Positions 11,250 through 21,000 of a DNA stretch of 64,000 nt are shown piece after piece; position 1 is the first letter of the stretch, and the number at the start of each line of letters is the position of its first letter. The position numbers and the translations under genes are program-made. Source of the DNA: Deuterostichococcus epilithicus (lineage: Eukaryota > Chlorophyta > Trebouxiophyceae > Prasiolales > Stichococcaceae). Location: assembly GCA_033439295.1 (NCBI GenBank), contig JAVTLE010000005.1, forward strand, positions 2,530,501-2,594,500, given 5' to 3'. Below the pieces are notes generated by a model. That model had not been told where the DNA came from, searched no databases, and worked only from the letters and a program-made list of their open reading frames with translations.

Positions 11250-13649
11250 TTATTCTTGCTTAGCCCGCTTGGCAGTGCCGATGTGGCAGCCACTGTCCCC
11301 GCCCGCATCGCCGCCAGCACGCTTGCGCAGCGGGATGATTTTTTCCAAGGCGGTCGACCAGTCACGCTTGTCGAGGAACTCCAGCAGGATCTCTACCACC
11401 TGTTGAAGAGTTTGAGAAACATTAGAGTTGCATCTGACACCATGTCGCACCTGCCAGCAGCAGAGCGGTCAAGCAGCAGACGGGCAGGCACCTGGTTGAC
11501 GGTGAGCACCATCGACGAGGTGAGCTGCATGTGGCCGCTGATCGGCAGCCGCGCCGTCCTGATGCCCTGACGAGCACAGTAGAAACATGCGCATCAGCAC
11601 TCGGCGGGGCCTGACGCTGGTCAGGGCGGCGCCGCTGCAGGGCTCCGTCACACTGCAGCCTGCTGAGCTTGCGACACCGGTACATGAAAACCCTGCAGGC
11701 AAGGCGTGCGGTGGGCGCACGGCAAACTCGACGAGCCCTCATCATCAGCGTGCACAACCCACCTGCTGCTGTGCCCGCTCGAAGCAGATGTTCTTGTGGC
11801 GGTTGCGGTCCACGAGGCCGCCAATGATGTACACGTCTTTAGGGTCCAGATCCTCCAGCTCGGTGGCGGAGTCTGCCGTCAGATACACCAGTCGCTCTGT
11901 TTCCGCCGCAAAGACCTCCGCATATGTCTCTGTGCTGCGGGTGACCTGCGAACTCAGGGTTGAGGAGGTGAGGACCGAGGGGCGCTGAAAGCACAATCTG
12001 GTCTCATGTCAGGCACTTCAGACCGCAGAGCAGCTAGCGCGGGTGACGCGGCAGGGTGTGCAGGGCTGGAAAGCTCGGTGTTCGCGAGCGCCGGCAGGGA
12101 TATATGGATGCGCACCGGCCAGTTGCCAAAGCCGGACAGCTGCCGCGTTATCTGCTCCTGGACGGCGCCCTGCCAGCACCCACAGTGCAGCGGCTCGGCA
12201 CCAGCGTTTGGATGGTCGTGCAAGCGGTTGTGCAGGCGTTTGCAGGTATGCCAGGCATTCAACAGCGGTGCGGCGTCTGCGAAGGCTCCGGCCTGCGCTG
12301 GCGTGGTCAAACATGTACCTCCGGCCGGCGGAAAGTGCCGAGAAACAAACAGCAGACCTTGATGCTGGTGAAGTGCAGGTGGCAGGGCACGGCCGCGCGG
12401 CTGTTGGCCGAGTAGCTGTGCATGAGCTGGTGGCAGATGCTGTTGATCTCCGACTGGGTCATCTGCTCCTCAAAGTCCAGGTCCACCACCACCCGCTGCC
12501 CCTGCTCCAGCGCCTGCACATTTCGTTGAATGTTGTCTATCAAGGGTGATCTTCATCTTGATTCTGTGTTGAGTTTCAATGAGCGCCAGCGGTGACCCGC
12601 CTCACGTCGGCAGCATGGCATGTGCGGCACAGCGCCTGGGGGCTTGCAGCATTACTCCACTGGGATTGACGCAAAGCGTCGCTGATCATGGTGGAGCTCA
12701 AGTAGCAAGCACAATCATGTCATCCAGAAGGCATGAAGTGCATTGGCGAACACACCTGCTGTTTCTTAGCCTTCTTCTCTGCTTCCTGCTGCTTCCGTGT
12801 CGCCAGCCGGGCGGCGACCTCTGCGCGGTGCGCTGCCAGCTCCTCCGTGCTCATCGATGCGAGTCTGTCTTTTGCATCCGCCCGCCGCGCCTCCGCCGCA
12901 GCCTGCTTGGCCGCCTTCTCCTCCGCCTTGCGCTGTGCCTTCTGCTCCTGCCGCCTGCGAGGCGTGGCACCAAACGTCAGTGGTCTCGGGCATTGTCGCT
13001 GCCTTTGGCGGGATTTCCAGCAGATGGCGTCCTTATGTGTTGCATGTGCAGGTCCATGGAGGGTTGACCTGCAGGTTTGTTGCTGTGCTGCGCCGCGTCC
13101 CCTGCAGTCCTTATCCAGGTTGTTCACACCCAGCTCTGCCGCAGACCCCAGCGTCGAGTCCACTAAGCGGCCGCACCGCTGCTAATTGAAGCAGGTGCTG
13201 GAATCATCTCTCAACGCGACTGCCCAGAAGCCTGGGGAGAGCTGCAGCAAGCACGCAGTGCTGCGCAATTACTTCTGTATCTTCAGCCGCTTCTTCTGTT
13301 GATTCTTGGACAGCGGCTGTGCTCCCCCCATCTCAGTCTTCTCCTCTTCTGGCGTACCGCCGCCAGCGCCGTCAGCACCAGCCACATCTGCCGCCGCATC
13401 ATTCGCAGGCACAGCCGCCTCGGCAGCACTACTGACGGGGTCAGCTGTCGCCGCCGCCGCTGGTGGCGGCTGGGTGCCGCCATTTGTGTCTGCCACACTC
13501 GGCGGGGGTGCAGCCGTCATCTCGCTGGAAATGTCGCGAGCAGTAAGCTCTTCGGCATCCGCAGGCTGTGCCGCCTGTGTGGTGGGTGCAGTAGGCTGTT
13601 CTGGCTGCGGCGGAATCACAGCGGCGGCGACGGCATCGCCGTCCGCCAT
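11250..13649 (-). CDS. TRM10: tRNA (guanine(9)-N1)-methyltransferase, Trm10 family
   Basis: SPOUT-fold Trm10/TRMT10, which methylates N1 of guanine 9 in tRNA with SAM. Starts at ATG 13647-13649 with an Ala/Pro/Glu-rich N-terminal region of about 110 residues ending LSKNQQKKRLKIQK, a typical basic pre-domain. A Lys/Ala-rich charged helix follows (QEQKAQRKAEEKAAKQAAAE; about 12760-12960). The catalytic domain shows RVVVDLDFEEQMTQSE, INSICHQLMHSYSANSRAA, PCHLHFTSIK, LVYLTADSATELEDLD, DVYIIGGLVDRNRHKN (cofactor-site signature, near 11820), then LPISGHMQLTSSMVLTVNQ, VVEILLEFLDKRDW and a basic tail to 11250. About eight exons. Nuclear/cytosolic Trm10 is likelier than the mitochondrial TRMT10C type, since no transit peptide is evident. 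Confidence 0.93.
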
Positions 13650-14287
13650 CAAGGCAAATGCAGGGGAACGATGTGCGCTTGAGCTCAAGAGACGCAGCGG
13701 ATCACGCTGAGCAGTCCTAGCCTGCCACGCTGGTCCCCAGGATGGTGTGCGTGCAGCGCCGCAGTGGCAAGCAAATGAACGTGGCCAGACTGCGACGCGG
13801 TGGCAACCAAATGAATGTGGCCAGACTGCGACGCTTGCGATGGCTGGCGGCACCCCGAGGGAAGTGGTCAGCATTCGACAGGCCCGAAGACAACTTGCAA
13901 TCTGACTCTGCAGCATGCAAGTGGTCGGCACCTCGTCTCGGGCCACATGCTCATTATTGCCCTGGCGGATGGTGGCAACACGAGTTGCGATCGCAATTGC
14001 GGCATTCTGTAGTCTCAAACCTGCAGGTTCAAGGTCAGTGTTGGAAGTTGGATTCGCTGCTGCGCCTTGCCGCTTGGAAATCTTGATTTTTGGCATCCAG
14101 CAAGCATCGAGTCGAGGAAACTTCGCCGTGACCAGCCCTCAGGGTCCCAATCGAGCGATCACTTGTTTCTTTCGGCAGCCCTGTCAGATCGTGCAAAAGC
14201 TGCGGGAGGGCCAACAACTCCCGCAAACCGGCCGTGCCGCAGGCACAGGCGCATGCAGGCAGCGGCAGAGCAGCAGTCCGATCACAC
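13650..14287. promoter_or_regulatory. Divergent promoter region between Trm10 and RGP1
   Basis: About 640 bp separating two start codons that point apart, so it holds both promoters and 5' UTRs. It contains a 36-bp tandem duplication (13764-13833). I see no TATA box. Confidence 0.4.
13764..13833. repeat. Imperfect 36-bp tandem repeat, two copies
   Basis: Copies at 13764-13797 and 13800-13833 share GTGGCAA-CAAATGAA-GTGG and then CCAGACTGCGACG, with two mismatches in 34 positions. They lie in the divergent Trm10/RGP1 promoter region. Confidence 0.85.
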
Positions 14288-17200
14288 ATGGCTTTGATTC
14301 TGAGAGTGTTCCCGCACCAGCAGAGCTACTACCCTGGCGACGTCCTGACAGCGACGTTGGAGGCAAGCTCATGAGTCGAAGCTCCTTGATCACACAGCTC
14401 AGGCTCTACTGAAGACCCGCACCCATGCCATGCCTACCAGCAAGAGTACTTCGTGTCAGCATGTCCAAGCACACAGTTGGGCTCCTACGCCCATGTAGGT
14501 CGCCGCTTTGCACAGGTGGCATGCCGCCCGGCAAGGCAGGCGGGCACCGGCGTGCAGCTGGCATCGGTGTGGGTCGAGGCTGTGGGAGCGGAAAGGGTGG
14601 ACGGCAGCTGGGTGGCGGGCGGCTACGCGGCGGGCGTGCCGCCGGCGGCGCGGCAGGGCCGGCACCTGATCCGCCACCTGTTCAAGGCGACCTCCCGCCC
14701 CGTGCTGCAGGGCGCGCTGCTGACGCCGGGGTTCTCCCAGCGCTTCACCTTCAGGTCTGGTGCCTCTCGCGTAGCCGAGCCAAGACCAAGGACAGCCATT
14801 GACTGCAGCCTCATCCGATCGAGAACAATCTCGTGCTGCTCACCACGGGCCGATGGGTGAAATTGAGAACAGGGCGCTGGCTGCGCCGCTCCGACTCGAC
14901 ATACTGCCTGGCAGCTGCTCGATTCTCGTCTGAGCTCAGCCTCGATGGCGCGCGGCAGGCTACAGCTGCCAGACTCGCTGCCGCCGAGCTTCCGGGGCAC
15001 GGCGGTGCGCTACAGCTACGCCCTCGAGGCGCACGCCCGCTACTCCTCCGCGGCCGTGCTGCACCACCAGCGGCAGCCCAGCGGCTCTGTCGCCTCCGAC
15101 TCAGGCCAGGCACGCTTGTGTCCATCATGTTTGCAGCCTCTGTCAACTCAACACCATACGATGCGCCGCCCGGGCTCTCTGCTCTGTTGTGGCAGGCAAT
15201 GACTTTAGCTCTTGTGCGGCTTGCATGGGGGAGGGTGGCAGCCTGAGTGCCAACTTTGCATGTGGCACCATGGTCTGGCTGACAGTGGGTCCGGGACCAA
15301 AGGCTGGCGTCCCTCAAAATGCTTGCGCAGGTCAATGGGCGGCCGCCCAGTGCAAATGGTAACAGGAAGGCGGCGCCCGGCCAGCGGCAGGTGCAGCAGC
15401 AGACGGCGCGCGTGGCGCTCCATCTCTGGTCAAAGGTGCGGCGGTGCTCACCTGAAACTGGGTCCTTCCGTGCTCTCATGCCCGGGCTTGGATCCTGGAA
15501 TTGCATCTTGTTGCTGAGCCCGCTGCGTGTGACGCTGGCTCAGCTCCCCTGTGGTTGCACGCCAGTGATGACTTCTGGTCCAAGGGGACACGTCTGGCTG
15601 TCGCGGCGCAGCGGGAGGCGCAGGACAGGCGAGGCAGCTCCGGCGGGGCGGCGGCGGCGGACGAGGCGCTGCCGCTCACCCCTCTTACCTACGATGCACC
15701 CAGCGCCGATCTACTTGTCGAGCTGAAGGTGCACTGGACGTGTCGAGGCCTGAGCCAGGCCCATGCGCATGGCTAGTGCAGCAGATGTGCCTGCGCGATT
15801 CGCCATGAACCTCGCAGGCGTCGAGCTGCGGCCTCAGGCTGCTCAGGCGACAGCGGCAGTGCACCCTCACGAGACTGCTGCGTCCGACTTCATGCCTCGG
15901 AGTCTGATGCCAGAGGCGCGTGTGTCGCGCAGCCAACGGCGGCTGACGAGCCGGCAGCAGAGCCTGCTGCGCCTGGCGGCGTGGCGCGGCTGATGCACGC
16001 GGCGTCACAGCCGGCGATGTTGGGGACCGCCGGCGCCTGCAGCCCAGCGGCAGCTGCCGATCGCGGCGGCGGCGGCGGCGGGGAGCCAGGCAGCGCACGG
16101 TCTGCGCGGCGGCAATCAGCGGCGGAGACACCGTCGCATGCCGCTGAGCCGCCGGCGCTGCGCAGCTACAACCTCAGGTGACGACCCTACGACAAGCTGA
16201 CCTGAGGCGTCTCTCAGAGACCCAAAGCGGTCATGGTGTGCACTCTGCGGCCTCTGAAAGCGGCCGAGGGCGCATGCGTGCACATCGGCCTGGCACAGTG
16301 CAAGGGTGGGGCATGGGACTGGGCCAGCTGGTCCGCAGCCGCCTGTGCCTTGTCGGGTGTATGCGCACATGCCGCCAAGCGCCCGGCAGCTGACTCCCCA
16401 GCTGCATCGCTCGGGCGCCTGACCTCCCGGAGCACGGCCAGGGTGTGGTGAGCGTGACATCCGATCGCTCAGCCTGTGCATGGGTGGGACGCACAGGATG
16501 GGGGAGGCGCCCCTGGTGCGGGTTGCGGTGCACCACCCGCTGGAGGGGCCGCTGCAGCCGGGCGCGCCGCTGGCTGGCACGCTGGACTTCCGCGCCGGCC
16601 GCGAGGCAGCCGCCGGGGGCGCCGCGCCCCACTGCACCGAGGTCCGCGGCCTACCGCGCAGCTGCTGCAGCCTCCTGATTGTCACATGCAACCCTACCAC
16701 CCACCGGCTGCTGCTCGCATGCTCGATCCTGTGGCGCGCAGACTGGAACCACCCACAGGATAACATGCAAGGCCACGAAGAGGGGCACGGTTCTCGCGGT
16801 TGCTCCGTCACAACTGGGTGCGACTGTCGTTCAGGTGCTGGTGCTGCTTGAGACTGAGGAGGCGGTCGCAACGGCGTGGCAGCCATCGCCGCGCCCTGGC
16901 GCAGGCATCATCCGCAAGGTGCTTGGCGCACTGATGGCTGCGTTGCTGCTCCCACCCTCTCGGTCAGGTTGTTGCTCTCAGGGCTCTTGGACAAGCTTTT
17001 CGTGTGCAGGCTGCAGTTTCCGCGTGCATTCTGCAGCTGGCCCCACTGGTCTCCAGCAGGCTCAGCGAGGCATGCAGACGGTGACGAAGCGCGTGAGAGG
17101 CTCCAGCACAGGCGTGAATCCTGCAGCTGTCGCGCGCAGGTCTGGGACGAGTGGAGCGAGCTGACGCCTGACACATTGCTCACGCACTTCATGTTCAGCA

Positions 17201-17403
17201 TACCGCTCGACGCGCCGCCCTCTTTTGCGACGCCGGCGCTGCGGCTGCGGTGGCTGCTGCGCTTCCGCTTCACCTCGGTGCCGCCAGCGTCCGCGGCGAG
17301 CGGCGGCGGCTGGGGCCTGCGGCTGGGAGGCTCCACGCCGGCGCCCGAGCAGATCTCGTGGACGCTGCCACTGACGGTGCTGCCGCCTGGCGCGGGCAGC
17401 TGA
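14288..17403 (+). CDS. RGP1: RGP1 homologue, subunit of the Ric1-Rgp1 Rab6/Ypt6 GEF
   Basis: Arrestin-like Rgp1, partner of Ric1 in the exchange factor for Rab6/Ypt6 at the Golgi (retrograde endosome-to-Golgi traffic). The first exon (ATG 14288) encodes MALILRVFPHQQSYYPGDVL then TATLE, and joins LASVWVEAVGAERVDGSWV across an apparent GC-AG intron. Further marks: GFSQRFTF; LPDSLPPSFRGTAVRYSYAL (matching the PPSFRG-VKY-Y of animal RGP1); an Ala/Gly-rich linker; PLVRVAVHHPLEGPLQPG; VLVLLETEE; FSIPLDAPPSFATPALRLRW, LLRFRFTSVP and ISWTLPLTVLPPGAGS ending at 17403, equivalent to the C-terminal LPIPL...WRLHFEF...WDLPIKVLP of the family. About eight exons, and a length near 400-500 residues, agree with the family. 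Confidence 0.87.
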
Positions 17404-18109
17404 CGTTCGGCAAGCTATTGGTTTGGTTCAGGACGGTCTTGGTCCGTTGTCATGGGGTCCTTGCTAACGATTTGAATTGGATATGATGCGTTGCCTGCCA
17501 GTGAGCTTTCCTGTCTGTACCAGCTTCGCATACGGTACATTCGGTTGCATCCAGTGCACGGCCCTTGAAAGGGTTCTGTAGACCCATGGCTGCCGTGATC
17601 AAACATCATCCTTACAACAGTGCTACCGCCAGTCATGGTTCCCATGCGCTGGGGTTTATATGTCAGCAGCAATGCCAGGTGCCAATGTCATGTGCTATTT
17701 TGTGCGGCGGCGTCAAAGTATTCTAGGTTTTCGATTTGAATGCAAGTCTGCAGATTCATCGCTGTCACTGCTATCCTTCCGAGCGGTCTCAGCGCCATCT
17801 GCTGATTTGTTGAACAGCGGCGGCAGCGGTGGAGACCTGTGCACAATGCAGCAAACATGATTATGCTGAAACTTCTCAGCCGGCCATCACAGCTCGACAA
17901 TCATCACTTCCTGCAGTTTCTGGGCAATGTGCGAGTCCGCAGCCTTGCAACAGCTGCCACCAGCAGACAGAGAGTGGACGTCACCTGCGCAAAACATCTG
18001 CACCTGACAGAGTCTGGGTCGGGGATGTGCACAGATGGCTCCCCGCACGGCTCGCCGGCACTCACGCTGCGCTGGTGTTTCCTGATGGCCTGCAGCACAC
18101 ATTGCCAAG
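17404..18109. other. Convergent 3' region of RGP1 and the CMD-like gene
   Basis: About 700 bp between two facing genes. A minus-strand open frame ending at 17904 could be a last exon of the CMD-like gene, but I cannot confirm it. The rest looks non-coding and is less GC-rich near 17600-17760. Confidence 0.35.
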
Positions 18110-19909
18110 TCAGCATGCATGGGTAGGCTGCAGATCGGACGGAGCGACCTCCAATGTGGTCCTACACCAAGACGTGCAGGTGCCCGAACCAGGCTTGCAG
18201 CAAGGCACAGCTGGGGCGCAGCGCACGAGGCCCCCCTGGAGTTCGGATGCCGGAGCCAAGCAGATGGGAATGAGTGCCAGAGTCAACAGACAGGACTGCC
18301 GATATCGCGGGTGTGCGCTGCAGCAGCGCACCAGGGCCAGCGTCTTCATGGCGCCCTTGTACACCTCCGGTGACGGCGCCGGGGCCAGCTCGAATGCCAT
18401 GTCCACCGCCTTCAGTGCCTCGCCCTCCAGCACGCCAAAGCGGAAGGCCTGCGGGGAGCAGCTGTAGTCGGTTCGCAGGACAGGCGAAGCACACTCCAGG
18501 AGTGCACACTCCAGTGCACACTCCTGCTGCTGTTGGGATGCTGGTCCATGGCACAGGCGCTCCAGCACTTTGACCATGGGAGCAGCAGTCACCCTGAGCT
18601 GTGCATTTGCCACCTGCGAGGGAGCGGGTTGCAGCAGGGACGCACCGCGATGAGGTGGCCGAACAGTTGGTCGTGCATGTTTGCCTGCCCCAGGAAGGCT
18701 GCCATCAGCAGCTGCTTCTGCCGCATGCTCACGCCCGGCGAGCTGTAGATGTCGCCGTACAGGTGCAGCCTGTGAGGAGCGTGCACACCACCACCAGCCG
18801 TCAGCGAGGAGGCAGTGAATCCTTCTGCCGGTGGCCCTTGCCGCCAACGGCTCAGACTGTCGATCTGTCAGGAGCAGCTGCTTGAAGACGCGGCGGTATT
18901 GACACTCCATCGTCAGAGAGGAAAACCATGGCACCCAGTTGGCCAGCCTCGCTTGCTGCTGACACCGCCCAAGACAGCTAACGATCGACATCACTAGCTG
19001 CCGAGTGCCGCACCGGCACTTGACAACTCCAGACGTGTCTCCAGGAGGCAGAGGAGCACCTGATGTACTCGCCGAGCACGGGGTCAGCCGCGTGCATGTT
19101 GCGGCGAACTTTGTCGGTGACCTGATCATAGACGACCTCGAAGGCGTCGCCCGGCGGGCCGCCCACCTTGCCCGGCGTCTCCTCTGGCAGCAGCTGCGCT
19201 CCAGGGCGGGAATCGCACTCTCAGGGACGTTGCTGCCACAGCGACCTGGCCAGGGTGCGGCTTCCCCCAGGGAGCGGCTGCTTCAGGGAGCGGCAGCGTG
19301 GAGGGTGGATGGAGGGTGTGCAGGCTTGTGACGCTGCCACACGGCCCATGCAGGCCATGCTGAGGGCGCAGCACACATGGACTCGGCTCCCCACCTTGGC
19401 TTTATGGAGGTGCAGCGTTGCTGCCAGGCAGGGGCCGTACCCTGCGACCCTGGGGTGCGCAGGCGCGAGGCGTCAGATGTCGTGTCACGGCATCAGCAAG
19501 TACATGACACGCAAAGAGGAACGCCAGCCAGAGCTCGCGCAAACCGGAGCTGCTTTGAGCCAGGCGTCCAGGAACTCACACGATGAGGTGGCGCACACAG
19601 CCGCGCACTTCCACCACGCTGCAACCCTTGCTGTAGCACATCTGCCCCAACTCTGCGAGGGCGGAGACACGACAGTTGGGACCAGCCGCCCGTGCCAGAC
19701 TTCACGCCATCGGTCCACGGAGGTGGCATGCAGTAAGCGCCGGCATCGGCACGCCGCCAGAGCAGCTGGCCAGCAATGCCATGCAGCCATATCACAACCC
19801 CACGAGGTGCCGCACCCTCTAGGAGCTCCCATCGGTGGAAGCACGCCGCCATGAACAGCCGCACAAGTGACTTGTCCTTTTCATTGAGCCGCGGCTCGAT
19901 CTGCGGCAT
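18110..19909 (-). CDS. Two-repeat carboxymuconolactone decarboxylase (CMD/AhpD)-like protein
   Basis: Begins at the first in-frame ATG (19907-19909), MPQIEPRLNEKDKSLVRLF. Phase-consistent splicing gives ACFHRWELLEELGQMCYSKG, then VVEVRGCVRHLIVVAGYGPC and LAATLHLHKAK, a CMD-type helical repeat. A linker exon follows (LLPEETPGK..., VRRNMHAADPVLGEYIR, about 19060-19190). The second repeat is LYGDIYSSPGVSMRQKQLLM, AAFLGQANMHDQLFGHLIA, then FRFGVLEGEALKAVDMAFEL, matching the family plan (IYSRPGL--R-R-L, A-LA-LG-----H---A---G-----I-E). Bacterial CMD/AhpD proteins include decarboxylases and hydroperoxidases. No clear AhpD C-x-x-C is visible, so peroxidase activity cannot be assumed. The C-terminal exon is uncertain: the open frame stops at 18110, and a spliced alternative to about 17904 is possible. 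Confidence 0.68.
18490..18523. repeat. Short direct repeat, ACACTCC x3
   Basis: Three ACACTCC units separated by AGGAGTGC and AGTGC, in a probable intron of the CMD-like gene. Too short to suggest more than replication slippage. Confidence 0.7.
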
Positions 19910-21000
19910 CTTGATGTTGCTGCTCCTGCTGGCGATGGCAAGTCGTGCTGCGGCGCCCGCCGCCGCGCTGCCGCGCCACTGCTGCACCTGCCCGGTTGGC
20001 TGTGCAGGCGGGTGCGTGCCCGACCTGCGGGTGATTCAGGTGCGTTGCACTTTAGGTGCGAGGCTGAGGGGGTCTGCTGCTGTCGCTATGCTATAGTCTC
20101 AATTGCCGCAGCAGGCGGTCAAACGCTGAGGATAAAGACTTTGAAGTTCACGGTCCGCACGCAGCGCAGCAGCAGGATAGCTGCCAGTGAACGATTCAGA
20201 AAACGCACGACAGCGCTGTGCAAAACCTGCTTGGTCAAAGCCTTTCGATCTGAGCGTTACGGGACCGCTTGACGAAGGCTTACTCGTCACGCTCTGCGGG
20301 AGATGTGTGCTGAGGAGCTGCAGATGCTCGAGCAGGACTTAGAAGCCCGGCGAGCACTGCAGGCGCTGCCTGAGACAGACGTGCACTTGGCCCAAGGCCT
20401 TGACGGAAAAGCATGATCCAATGAACAGGATCGGCTCGCTACGAGGGACTCCAAAAGCACAAAATCAAGCCCAGTGATGGAACGGGACAAGTAAACGAAT
20501 GTCGCTGATGTCCTCGAGTCGCGCCTGTTGCGGTGCCGGTAGTGCGACTGACCAATCATTGCGTCATCCGAGAAGGCAACGAGGAGCTTGAAAGGAGTTC
20601 GCTGACCTATACTCCTGACTTGTCCTTTCTCGACAACCCCTATTCTAATCAAGACCGACGGCACGATGTGAAACCAAGACACAAAGTGAAAACAACAAGG
20701 TGCAGCAGCATCCAGCAAGGCTGAGAGCACGAAGTTGTGTGTGAGGCTGTGCCGTCACCAGAACAAGCACCCGACCAGCCGCGACAGGCCACAGAGGGGC
20801 GGGCCGCGCGCCCCCCACTCAGGCGCATGGGTCTGCAGCGTGCCAGCACCAAATGTCTCCTCGAACCTGCCCAGGCATATGTCCCGCTTGCTCTGGTGCT
20901 GCTGCGTTTTGCCGCTCAGCCGGGGCACACCTGCAGGCCGGCGATGCATGCGTCAAAAGTGCTGCTGAGCTCATGAGATTGACACAACGCTAAAACGACA
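19910..21000. other. Long intergenic region with a possible tiny secreted-protein ORF
   Basis: About 1.1 kb between the CMD-like start and the GT64 gene stop. On the plus strand an ATG at 19914 opens MLLLLLAMASRAAAPAAAL, then the Cys-rich HCCTCPVGCAGGC, up to a strong CAG/GTGCGT donor at about 20039. A possible acceptor near 20302 would join in phase to an exon with AEELQMLEQDLEARRALQAL and a stop near 20416, giving a protein of about 80 residues. I know no homologue and the second exon is a guess. The stretch 20420-20990 looks non-coding. Confidence 0.25.

Noticed and set aside
18860-18990. Minus-strand frame with YRRVFKQLLLTDRQSE as an exon of the CMD-like gene
   Set aside because: The linker exon and second CMD repeat join sensibly without it, and the competing frame is equally open; treated as an intron.
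20287-20730. 147-codon minus-strand open frame
   Set aside because: Composition is Ser/Arg/Cys-rich without domain features, and it has no splice-linked neighbours; likely chance in GC-rich DNA.
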